Of a DNA stretch of 12,114 nt, positions 1-6,404 are shown one piece after another. The notes under the pieces were generated by a model. That model did no database searches. It was not told where the DNA came from and saw only the letters and a list, made by a program, of their open reading frames with translations. This DNA comes from Patescibacteria group bacterium. GTDB lineage: Bacteria; Patescibacteriota; Patescibacteriia; Patescibacteriales; GWC2-42-12. The position numbers and the translations under genes were made by a program. Each line of letters opens with the position of its first letter. Position 1 is the stretch's first letter. The stretch lies in the NCBI GenBank assembly GCA_018827685.1, contig JAHJXD010000083.1, positions 1-12,114 of the forward strand, read 5' to 3'.

Positions 1-797
1 TATTGCGCCGTAAAGCAAAACCGCGAAAATCAAAACAACGCCACGATTTTCCATTTACCGGACTAATGACTTGCGGCGAATGTGGAAGCGCGATCACGGC
101 GCAATTTTCGCGCGGCAAGTGCGGCGGACTTTATCGCTATTATCGTTGCACAAAAAAGAAAGGCGTTTGCTCGCAAAAATATATCCAAGAAAAAGACCTT
201 GCCGCGCAAATAAAGGCACGGCTTCAAAGCGTTGCCATTTGCGACGAGTGGACTGATAAAATGTTAAAGCAAGTTGACGAATGGGAAAAAGAGCAAAATC
301 ACTCGTCGCAAAAGTTTGTCCAAAATCTGAAAAATAAAATTTCTGAAACGCAAGAGAAACTGGACAAGTTGGTTTCCGCTTATATTGACGGCGACATTCC
401 AAAAGAAAATTATCTACCGAAAAAGGAAGAATTGTTAAAGCAAAAAGTTTCTCTTGCGAACGATTTGGAAGATTTTGGACAAACAGGAAAGAATTGGCTC
501 CAACCCTTGCGGGCGTGGATTTTAGATACGAAAAAAGCCAAAAATTTGGCTGATTCCGAAAACTACGGGGAAATGAAGCGGTTCGTTCAAAAAGTCGGAA
601 CGAACCCCAAATTTTTGGACAAATCCATTTCCTTTTCTTTTTGCCCGCCGTGGGATTTTATGGCTTTGCGCAAGGCGCAAAGCACGAATGCCGAGCGGCG
701 AAACCGCGAGGCAATCCTTTCCCAAAACAGCGAAAGTTGCGATTGGTGGACTCACCGGGAATCGAACCCGGACCTCGACAATGCGAATGTCGCGTAA
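1..797 (+). CDS. Serine site-specific recombinase, C-terminal part (5' end outside window)
   Basis: The visible 264 codons (frame starting at base 3) match the tail of a large serine recombinase: a zinc ribbon (Cys24, Cys27, Cys49, Cys56 of the visible part), then a Lys/Glu/Gln-rich stretch at about residues 85-155 that looks like the family's coiled coil, then a conserved-looking FCPPWDF segment near 217-223. The catalytic resolvase domain would lie upstream of the window. The TTG at base 3 is probably just an internal codon. Such enzymes integrate, excise or invert DNA. The last 17 codons (from Trp248) are the complement of the tRNA-Ala gene, the first TGG being the complement of the tRNA CCA end, and the TAA stop at 795-797 lies inside the tRNA. 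This suggests an element end at the tRNA. By eye the gene is richer in G+C than its neighbours, which fits acquisition. Family certain; target and element unknown. Confidence 0.85.
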   Translation, partial: LRRKAKPRKSKQRHDFPFTGLMTCGECGSAITAQFSRGKCGGLYRYYRCTKKKGVCSQKYIQEKDLAAQIKARLQSVAICDEWTDKMLKQVDEWEKEQNHSSQKFVQNLKNKISETQEKLDKLVSAYIDGDIPKENYLPKKEELLKQKVSLANDLEDFGQTGKNWLQPLRAWILDTKKAKNLADSENYGEMKRFVQKVGTNPKFLDKSISFSFCPPWDFMALRKAQSTNAERRNREAILSQNSESCDWWTHRESNPDLDNANVA

Positions 798-817
798 TAC
801 CGTTTTACTATGAGCCC
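744..817 (-). tRNA. tRNA-Ala (anticodon CGC)
   Basis: The minus strand folds into a complete 74-nt cloverleaf. The acceptor stem is GGGCTCA with TGAGTCC, including the G3:U70 wobble pair that is the alanine identity element, and discriminator A73. The D arm is GTAA/TTAC with a 7-nt loop containing GG. The anticodon stem is CGACA/TGTCG with loop TTCGCAT, giving anticodon CGC, which reads GCG. The T arm is CCGGG/CCCGG with loop TTCGATT. The 3' CCA is encoded (744-746), although a CCA-adding enzyme lies close by. The 3' half is overlapped on the other strand by the recombinase end. The leader upstream contains a hairpin and the first 130-bp repeat. Confidence 0.95.
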
Positions 818-824
818 CCTGTTA

Positions 825-851
825 AGGGACTGTGATTCGGCCACAGCCCCT
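825..851. repeat. Hairpin, short member of a palindromic repeat family
   Basis: Ten-base arms at 825-834 and 842-851 pair with one A/C mismatch around a 7-nt loop ATTCGGC. The hairpin lies 7 bases upstream of the tRNA-Ala 5' end and 27 bases past the recombinase stop. Its core (TTAAGGGACTGT and ATTCGGCCACAG) recurs in the longer palindrome at 2498-2551. It is not followed by a T-run on either strand, so a terminator role is weak. Confidence 0.6.
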
Positions 852-856
852 ATTTA
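842..856. repeat. 15-bp direct repeat flanking repeat copy 1 (left)
   Basis: CACAGCCCCTATTTA at 842-856 recurs exactly at 980-994, on the other side of the 130-bp repeat. The inner 11 bases (846-856 and 984-994) are placed as a target-site duplication would be if the inserted unit is 857-983. The left copy also forms one arm of the adjacent hairpin. The right copy runs into the cca stop codon. Confidence 0.55.
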
Positions 857-984
857 GTTATTGTGTAAAAATATTATTTTTCAGCGTAGATCAGCGTAAT
901 TATCAGCGTTTGATCAGCGGAAACTTGGCTTAAAGTATGAATTTTATAAATCACCAAAATTGTGGACAAATAATTTTTACACAG
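855..984 (+). mobile_element. 130-bp MITE-like repeat, copy 1
   Basis: These 130 bases are identical, in inverted orientation, to 8093-8222; I compared every base. The ends are similar when read inward: TGTGTAAAAATATTATTTTT on the left and TGTGTAAAAATTATTTGTCC on the right, an imperfect terminal inverted repeat. Inside are four TCAGCG hexamers at 881, 891, 903 and 914. No transposase is encoded. The exact copy number, terminal inverted repeats and flanking direct repeats suggest a non-autonomous mobile element. The family is not recognised. It lies between cca and tRNA-Ala. Confidence 0.7.
941..969 (-). promoter_or_regulatory. Possible promoter inside repeat copy 1, toward tRNA-Ala
   Basis: On the minus strand TTGTCC (969-964) is followed after 17 bases by TAAAAT (946-941), matching 4/6 and 5/6 of the sigma-70-type consensus. 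It points toward tRNA-Ala, whose 5' end is at 817, and no better promoter is apparent between cca and the tRNA. The same sequence in copy 2 points antisense into rpsB. AT-rich DNA gives such matches by chance, so this is tentative. Confidence 0.25.
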
Positions 985-987
985 CCC

Positions 988-2484
988 CTATTTAACATAA
1001 AATTCTTTTTTTATTTCTTCGTCATCTTCCATTTTTTTATCTTCAATTTTTTCTTTGGCTTTTTCTCTTAATTCTTTTAAATCCATTTTATTAAACTCAA
1101 GACTGCGTTTTTCCAAATATTCTTTGTTATTCAGACTCTGTTCTTCAATTACTTCGGACAACAGTACATCTAAAATCGCGCCGATTTTCTGACCAGGCTC
1201 TATTTTTAATATCTTCATTAAATCATCGCCATTAATGTTTAACATTTTAACCGAAACCGCGTCATGTCTGACTTTTTCCATCATATATTCTAAATGCCTT
1301 AATTTATACGGTTTAGCCTTGGGCACGCCAGAGCCTAAGCGGTCAGCCACGCGCAAATCAATTAAATCGGCTAAATTTTCCTCGCCAACTTTTCTAATTA
1401 GCCGACGTACTGAACTTTCAGTAACCTCGCCCACATTATAATAAAACATATGATTTCTGATCAAAATCGTTACTTTTTCCATATCAGCTTTAGAAAATTT
1501 CAATCGTTCTAAAATTTTAGCCGCCACTTTAGCGCCCACTATATCATGATTATAAAAAGTGGCAACTTGCCCCGCGCCTGTCACTGGGTCGCCGCCAGCC
1601 ATCCTTTTGGTTTGCGGTTTGGCTATATCATGAAGCAGTGAAGCAAATTTAACCTGCCATTTTTTACTAGGCGTATATTTTAAAGATAAAATACTATGTT
1701 TAAAAACCGTATAAATATGATGTTTATTCTGGTTTACGCCAACGCCGCGTTCAAGCTCCGGAATAATATATTGAAGCAGTTTCAATTCATGAAGCATCAT
1801 CAGTCCGTCATAAGCCTTGTCTGATTCAAAAATTTTAATCAACTCATCGCGAATCCGTTCGCCAGAAATAAATTTAATGCCACCGGCCATTTTCATAATT
1901 GCTCTTTCGGTCTTTCCTTCAATGGAAAAATTAAACTGGCAAGCCAGCCTGATTGCGCGCATCATACGCAAAGCATCTTCTTTAAATCTATCTTCCGGCT
2001 CGCCCACCGCGCGAATAATTTTCTTTTTTATATCCTTTTCTCCTCCAAACAAATCAATAATCTCGTAACCCGCGTCTTGCGTTGCGAATTTTGAGCTATG
2101 AGTTATCAGACGCATCGCCATGGCATTAATGGCAAAATCTCTTCTTGATAAATCTTTATCTAAACTATCTTCAAAAATAATTTTATCAGGATGTCGGCGA
2201 TCGCTATAGCCCTGTTCCGAGCGGTAAGTGGTTACTTCTATTACATCTTGAATCTGACCATTGGCCAGTTTAATCGGGACTAACACTGTACCATAAACAT
2301 TTTCATATTTACCGTCAGAAAATATTTCTAATATTTGTTCTGGGCGGGCGTTAGTGGTTATGTCCCAATCTTTAGGCTTAAGATCCATTAATAAATCACG
2401 CACGCAGCCGCCAACGATAAAAGCTTCAAAATTCGCTTGTTCTAATTTTTCCACTATATTTTTTACGTATTCTGGAATTTGCAT
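988..2484 (-). CDS. cca: CCA tRNA nucleotidyltransferase with HD domain
   Basis: The enzyme adds or repairs the CCA end of tRNAs using CTP and ATP. From the preferred start it has 498 residues. The nucleotidyltransferase head shows GGCVRD at 25-30, the metal-binding DWD at 39-41 and RRDFAINA at 113-120. An HD-type phosphohydrolase domain follows, with the HD pair at 285-286 in a LLHDIAKPQT context and further His residues near 255-263 and 313. The tail is rich in Lys and Glu. The frame is open further upstream to an ATG at 2568, 1 base after the hydA stop, which would add 28 residues. I prefer 2484 because the extra 28 codons come almost wholly from a palindromic repeat, and MQIPEYVKNIVEKL is a typical family N-terminus. 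Neither start has a Shine-Dalgarno sequence. A poly(A) polymerase activity cannot be excluded. Confidence 0.92.
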   Translation of the reverse strand: MQIPEYVKNIVEKLEQANFEAFIVGGCVRDLLMDLKPKDWDITTNARPEQILEIFSDGKYENVYGTVLVPIKLANGQIQDVIEVTTYRSEQGYSDRRHPDKIIFEDSLDKDLSRRDFAINAMAMRLITHSSKFATQDAGYEIIDLFGGEKDIKKKIIRAVGEPEDRFKEDALRMMRAIRLACQFNFSIEGKTERAIMKMAGGIKFISGERIRDELIKIFESDKAYDGLMMLHELKLLQYIIPELERGVGVNQNKHHIYTVFKHSILSLKYTPSKKWQVKFASLLHDIAKPQTKRMAGGDPVTGAGQVATFYNHDIVGAKVAAKILERLKFSKADMEKVTILIRNHMFYYNVGEVTESSVRRLIRKVGEENLADLIDLRVADRLGSGVPKAKPYKLRHLEYMMEKVRHDAVSVKMLNINGDDLMKILKIEPGQKIGAILDVLLSEVIEEQSLNNKEYLEKRSLEFNKMDLKELREKAKEKIEDKKMEDDEEIKKEFYVK

Positions 2485-2497
2485 AATAAAAAATAAC

Positions 2498-2551
2498 AAA
2501 GGACTGTGGCCGAATGCTCTTTCAGAACGTTTTTTAAAGAGACAGTCCCTT
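2498..2551. repeat. Palindromic repeat at the hydA/cca junction
   Basis: The outer arms AAAGGACTGT (2498-2507) and ACAGTCCCTT (2542-2551) pair with one mismatch. Inner arms CTCTTT (2517-2522) and AAAGAG (2536-2541) make a second stem directly continuing the first on one side. The whole repeat lies inside the frame upstream of the preferred cca start. A shorter relative lacking the inner stem lies at 825-851: the two share TTAAGGGACTGT and ATTCGGCCACAG, separated by 26 extra bases here. Confidence 0.6.
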
Positions 2552-2569
2552 AAAACCTTTTCAGCCATT

Positions 2570-4342
2570 TTATTTTCTTTTTTTATACCTCGTATATAAC
2601 ACTTGATTTTTAAGCCTGCCTTTACGCTCTATCCATTTTAACGCCTCGGCCGCTTCTTTATTTTCATGAGCTCTTCTAATCTTACTCTTAGCATCAATTT
2701 TATATAAAGCTTCTAATCTTTTTTTTCTGATTGCCGCGGTAGTTGGAATGGGCTGGCCGCCACCGCCGATACAACCGTCCGGGCAAGCCATAACTTCAAT
2801 ATAATCATAATCTTTTAATTGTTTTAAAATCGGCGCTATGTTGCCTATGCCATTAACAACCGCGATTCTTAATTTTTTTCCAGCCATTTCAACCAAAGCT
2901 TGCTTGATGCCATGCTTGCCGCGTACTTGTTTAAATTCTATTCGGCTATTGCAAAGTTTTAATTTATTTTTATCTTTTACGCCCACACAAACAGAATCTT
3001 GAGCCGTCATTAATAAATATTCGGCAGTTCTTAAAGCTGATTCCATAACTCCGCCCGTAGCGCCGTAAATAGCGGCCGCCCCGCTTGACGCGCATAAGGG
3101 ATTATCAGCCGCCGCGGGTTTTAATTTAGAAAAATCTATTTTATTCTTTTTTATCAGCCAAGCTAATTCGCGAGTAGTAATTACATAATCAACCGGCAAA
3201 TTGCCGCCAATTTTTAATTCAGAGCGGCCAGCTTCAAATTTTTTAGCCGTGCAAGGCATAACCGAAACCACTACAATTTTTTTTGGCTCTATTTTCATTT
3301 TTTCCGCCCAGTAAGTTTTAATAAAACCGGCGATGTGCATTTGCGGACTGCGCACTGTGGTCAAATTAGGTATTAAGTCTGGGCGATAAAATTCAATATA
3401 TTTCACCCAAGCCGGACAGCAGGAAGTAAGCATTGGCAAGCAGCTTCCCGATTTTATTTTTTTCAATAGTTCTTCAGCTTCAACCATGGTAGTAATATCA
3501 GCCCCAAAATTTACATCAAAAACATAATTAAAACCTAATTGTCTTAAAGCCGTAACAACTTGCCCGGGCATAATTTTGCCATGCTCAAGGCCAAATTCCT
3601 CGCCTATGCTTACCCTGATTGATGGAGCAAATTGGGCGACTATAACCTTAGATTTATCGCGTAAAACCTTTTCTACCAACTGCCAATGAGCTTGTTCCTG
3701 AGCCGCGCCTACCGGACAATGCACGGCGCACTGGCCGCAATAAATACAATCAACTTTATCAGCCTTTTTTTGCATAAAAGAAAAACCGCTTTCTTCGCTA
3801 ACTGGCACAACTTCTTGGTTAATTCCCTTACCTCTTAGCTTTAAATAATTTATTTTCTGCAAATTATTGCAGGCCTCAAGGCAATTACGGCAATCCATGC
3901 ACTGCGTTCCGTCAATTTCCACCGCGTTGGCGAATTTATAAATTTCCCTTTTAGCCTTACGATTGCTAAATTTAGTTATTTCAATTTTATATTTATCAGC
4001 TAATTCCAATAATTTACAATTTACCCGCCAAATGCAACTTGGACATTTTTCAATATGCTCGGCGAATATTAATTCAATATTTAAATTTCTGGAACGTTTT
4101 ACCCTCTCTGTATCTGTCCTAATTTCCATGCCATCTTCCGCCTTAGTGGAACAAGAAGTTGCTAAATTTTTGCGGCCTGCAATTTCCACAACACAAATGC
4201 GACAATTTGCTTTAACAGAAAAATCCGGATGAAAACACAAATTAGGCAATTCGATGCCATTGTCATGAGCAACTTGCATTATAGTCTGTTCTGACGAACA
4301 AATTATTTCTTGATTATTTATTTTTATTTTAACTTTTTTCAT
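2570..4342 (-). CDS. hydA: [FeFe] hydrogenase catalytic subunit (HydA/HndD type)
   Basis: This 590-residue protein has the full modular order of NAD(P)-linked [FeFe] hydrogenases. A [2Fe-2S] ferredoxin domain carries Cys36, 47, 50 and 64. A His-Cys3 [4Fe-4S] site is formed by His96, Cys100, 103 and 109. Two ferredoxin clusters use Cys148/151/154/158 and Cys199/202/205/209. The H-cluster domain shows TSCCPAW (306-312, with the proton-transfer and ligand cysteines), MPCTAKKFE (362-370) and MACPDGCIGGGGQP (518-531). All expected H-cluster cysteines (309, 364, 520, 524) are present, so it should be active if matured. The length matches HndD; the extra C-terminal [2Fe-2S] domain of Thermotoga HydA is absent. 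It acts in the cytosol, reducing protons or oxidising H2. The start overlaps the hydB stop by ATGA, indicating translational coupling. HydEFG maturases are not in the window. Confidence 0.95.
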   Translation of the reverse strand: MKKVKIKINNQEIICSSEQTIMQVAHDNGIELPNLCFHPDFSVKANCRICVVEIAGRKNLATSCSTKAEDGMEIRTDTERVKRSRNLNIELIFAEHIEKCPSCIWRVNCKLLELADKYKIEITKFSNRKAKREIYKFANAVEIDGTQCMDCRNCLEACNNLQKINYLKLRGKGINQEVVPVSEESGFSFMQKKADKVDCIYCGQCAVHCPVGAAQEQAHWQLVEKVLRDKSKVIVAQFAPSIRVSIGEEFGLEHGKIMPGQVVTALRQLGFNYVFDVNFGADITTMVEAEELLKKIKSGSCLPMLTSCCPAWVKYIEFYRPDLIPNLTTVRSPQMHIAGFIKTYWAEKMKIEPKKIVVVSVMPCTAKKFEAGRSELKIGGNLPVDYVITTRELAWLIKKNKIDFSKLKPAAADNPLCASSGAAAIYGATGGVMESALRTAEYLLMTAQDSVCVGVKDKNKLKLCNSRIEFKQVRGKHGIKQALVEMAGKKLRIAVVNGIGNIAPILKQLKDYDYIEVMACPDGCIGGGGQPIPTTAAIRKKRLEALYKIDAKSKIRRAHENKEAAEALKWIERKGRLKNQVLYTRYKKRK

Positions 4343-5352
4343 TCTTTTTTATAAATTTGCGGATATACATTTTTCATAAAACTTTTTATTGGTATGGTTG
4401 CCGAACCTCCGAGAGCGCAAAACGAAGTATCGCTTAAATTATCCAGCAAATTATTGAACAGCGCCCAGTCAATCTTTTCTTTCATGAATATTTCATTAAG
4501 CCGGTAGATTCCTTCGCGGCAAGGAGCGCATTGCCCGCATGATTCATTAATAAAAAAATCAAGCCAGTTTTTTATAACTTTTTTAAAATTATTTTTAGTT
4601 AGGCTATAAACAACGATTGAACCGGCGCCGCTGACCGGCCTTTTTAATTGAGAACTATTTAAAACTTCGCCCGAAGCATTGCCGCCGACCTGCGCAAAAA
4701 AAATAAATTTCGGATAATTTTTAGTTTGATTAAGTAATTTTTCAATTGTTAAATTGTCCTGCAATTCATAAACCCCTTCATTGGGGCAATCGCCTGTAAT
4801 TGTGTAAAATCTTTTATTGGCATATTGATTCGCCGTGGCCAAGCTTACGTTATAAAAAGTTTCCACGTTGTTTATCAGGGTTGGGCAACCCCATAATCCA
4901 GCGGTCGTGGGAAACGGCGGTTTTAACCGCGGTTCAATTTTCTTGCCTTCAATGGCATTTAAAATCGCGCTTTCCTCGCCGCCAATATAACCGGCATTAA
5001 TAGGCTTAATAAATATTTCTATTTTTGAATTTTTTAATAAAGCAGTTAATTTTTTATTAAGCTTTTTATTATAACTATAATTTAAATATATAAAACCTTT
5101 TTCCGCGGATAAAAAATCAATGGCAATTTTCATGCCATCAATTACCTTATCCGCGAAGTGCTCTAAAATATAACCGTCCTTAGCCACGCCTGGTTCGCCT
5201 TCGGCCGAATTGCAAATCACATAGCATTTTCTTTCGCCAGCATCTTTATCTGCCAAAGCTTTAGCCACGGCAGACCATTTTTTGACCACAGGAAAATCAG
5301 CGCCTCCGCGTCCGACCAAACCAGCCTGTTTAATTTTAGATAAAATATCCAT
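4339..5352 (-). CDS. hydB: NuoF/HydB-like NAD(P)H-binding flavoprotein subunit (short form)
   Basis: The 337 residues cover only the core of the 51-kDa complex I/HydB family. The FMN-binding GRGGADFP segment is at 14-21, the nucleotide-site NSAEGEPG at 48-55, and the GGEESAILNAIEG to INNVET block spans 124-165. The C-terminal [4Fe-4S] site is CGQCAPC (Cys272, 275, 278) plus Cys312. It lacks the N-terminal thioredoxin-like extension and the C-terminal 2x[4Fe-4S] ferredoxin of many HydB/HndC proteins. It probably passes electrons between NAD(P)H and the iron-sulfur chain of the hydrogenase encoded directly downstream with a 4-base overlap. gap lies 19 bases upstream. No NuoE/HydC partner follows, so a two-subunit enzyme is possible. 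Family sure; partner and cofactor inferred. Confidence 0.88.
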   Translation of the reverse strand: MDILSKIKQAGLVGRGGADFPVVKKWSAVAKALADKDAGERKCYVICNSAEGEPGVAKDGYILEHFADKVIDGMKIAIDFLSAEKGFIYLNYSYNKKLNKKLTALLKNSKIEIFIKPINAGYIGGEESAILNAIEGKKIEPRLKPPFPTTAGLWGCPTLINNVETFYNVSLATANQYANKRFYTITGDCPNEGVYELQDNLTIEKLLNQTKNYPKFIFFAQVGGNASGEVLNSSQLKRPVSGAGSIVVYSLTKNNFKKVIKNWLDFFINESCGQCAPCREGIYRLNEIFMKEKIDWALFNNLLDNLSDTSFCALGGSATIPIKSFMKNVYPQIYKKE

Positions 5353-5371
5353 AAAACCCGCGAAACTACTC

Positions 5372-6397
5372 TTATAATAAGCGGTTTTTAGCTATATATA
5401 GACACAGGTCTGCAAGTCGACACGAGTATCCCCATTCATTATCATACCAAGAAATAATTTTTAACAAGTCGCGGCCGATAACTTTGGTTAAAGATAAATC
5501 CACGATTGCGCTGGCCGGATTACCAATAAAATCCGAAGACACCAAAGGTTCTTCAGTTACCGCCACATAACCTTTATAATTTCCGACCGAGGCGTTTTTT
5601 AAAACCTGATTAACCTGCTCGGCCGTTACCTGTTTTTCCGTGATAAAAACCGTATCGCAAAGCGACACGACCGGAGTTGGCACGCGTAAAGCCAGGCCGT
5701 CAAATTTTCCAACTAACTCTGGAATAGTTTTAGCCGTTGCTAAAGCCGCGCCAGTCGTGGTTGGCACGATATTTACGGCCGCGGCGCGAGCTCGGCGCAA
5801 ATCCTTATGCTGACCGTCCACTAAATTCTGATCTGCCGTATAAGAATGAATAGTAGACATAATGGCTTTTTTGATTCCGAAATTATCAGAAATTATTTTC
5901 ATCACCGGAGCCAAACAATTAGTCGTGCAGGACGCCATGGAAATAATTTTATCAGCTTTGGTTAAATCTTTTTCATTAACCGATAAAACAATAGTTTTAA
6001 TTTGTTCCCCGTCTTTAACCGGCGCGGAGATAATTACTTTTTTAGCCCCGGCTTTAACATGCTGTCCGGCTCCAGATGCGTGCAAAAATCTACCAGTACA
6101 CTCAAGTACTATATCCACTTTCAATTTTCCCCAAGGCAATTTAATCGGCTCTTTTTCAGCCAACACTTTATATTTTTTCTTATCCACTATTAAATTATCA
6201 GCTTCCGCGTCAATTTTCTTTCCATAAACCCCGTAGCAACTGTCATATTGCAGCAGTTGCACCAACGTCTTGGTATGGGTTAAATCGTTTATAGCTATGA
6301 CATTTACACCTTTTTTATTAAGTAAAGACTTAAAAACCGCCCGGCCGATTCTGCCAAAGCCATTTATAGCTACGTTCACATTGTTAGATATTTGCAT
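5372..6397 (-). CDS. gap: Glyceraldehyde-3-phosphate dehydrogenase, type I
   Basis: This is the glycolytic enzyme converting glyceraldehyde-3-phosphate, phosphate and NAD(P)+ to 1,3-bisphosphoglycerate. The 341 residues contain the Rossmann motif INGFGRIGR (11-19), the catalytic SMASCTTNCLAP with Cys157, the partner His184 in STIHSYT, the phosphate-site segment at 198-221, and the C-terminal SWYDNEWGYS (316-325). The usual NAD-side Asp is present in INDLT (Asp38), but the position often Pro in NAD-specific enzymes (DGPHKDLRR) is Gln196, so cofactor choice is uncertain. It starts 7 bases after the ricT-like stop and is followed by the hydrogenase pair, suggesting coupled production and reoxidation of the reduced cofactor. 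The start ATG at 6397 fits the family N-terminus, without a Shine-Dalgarno sequence. Confidence 0.96.
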   Translation of the reverse strand: MQISNNVNVAINGFGRIGRAVFKSLLNKKGVNVIAINDLTHTKTLVQLLQYDSCYGVYGKKIDAEADNLIVDKKKYKVLAEKEPIKLPWGKLKVDIVLECTGRFLHASGAGQHVKAGAKKVIISAPVKDGEQIKTIVLSVNEKDLTKADKIISMASCTTNCLAPVMKIISDNFGIKKAIMSTIHSYTADQNLVDGQHKDLRRARAAAVNIVPTTTGAALATAKTIPELVGKFDGLALRVPTPVVSLCDTVFITEKQVTAEQVNQVLKNASVGNYKGYVAVTEEPLVSSDFIGNPASAIVDLSLTKVIGRDLLKIISWYDNEWGYSCRLADLCLYIAKNRLL

Positions 6398-6404
6398 ATG
6401 TTTT

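Noticed and set aside
641..835. 64-codon + strand frame ending through the tRNA region
   Set aside because: It overlaps the recombinase in another frame, and its second half is merely the antisense of tRNA-Ala. No start signal or family match.
825..851. Rho-independent terminator of the recombinase or cca
   Set aside because: The hairpin is sound but no T-run follows on either strand, and it belongs to a repeat family.
2485..2568. Longer cca start at ATG 2568
   Set aside because: The added 28 codons are almost wholly the palindromic repeat and unlike Cca N-termini. Kept as an alternative, since it lies 1 base after the hydA stop.
4339..4341. UGA recoding (Gracilibacteria/SR1-type code)
   Set aside because: UGA ends hydB exactly at the hydA start and ends prmC at the expected length; I see no in-frame UGA inside conserved genes.
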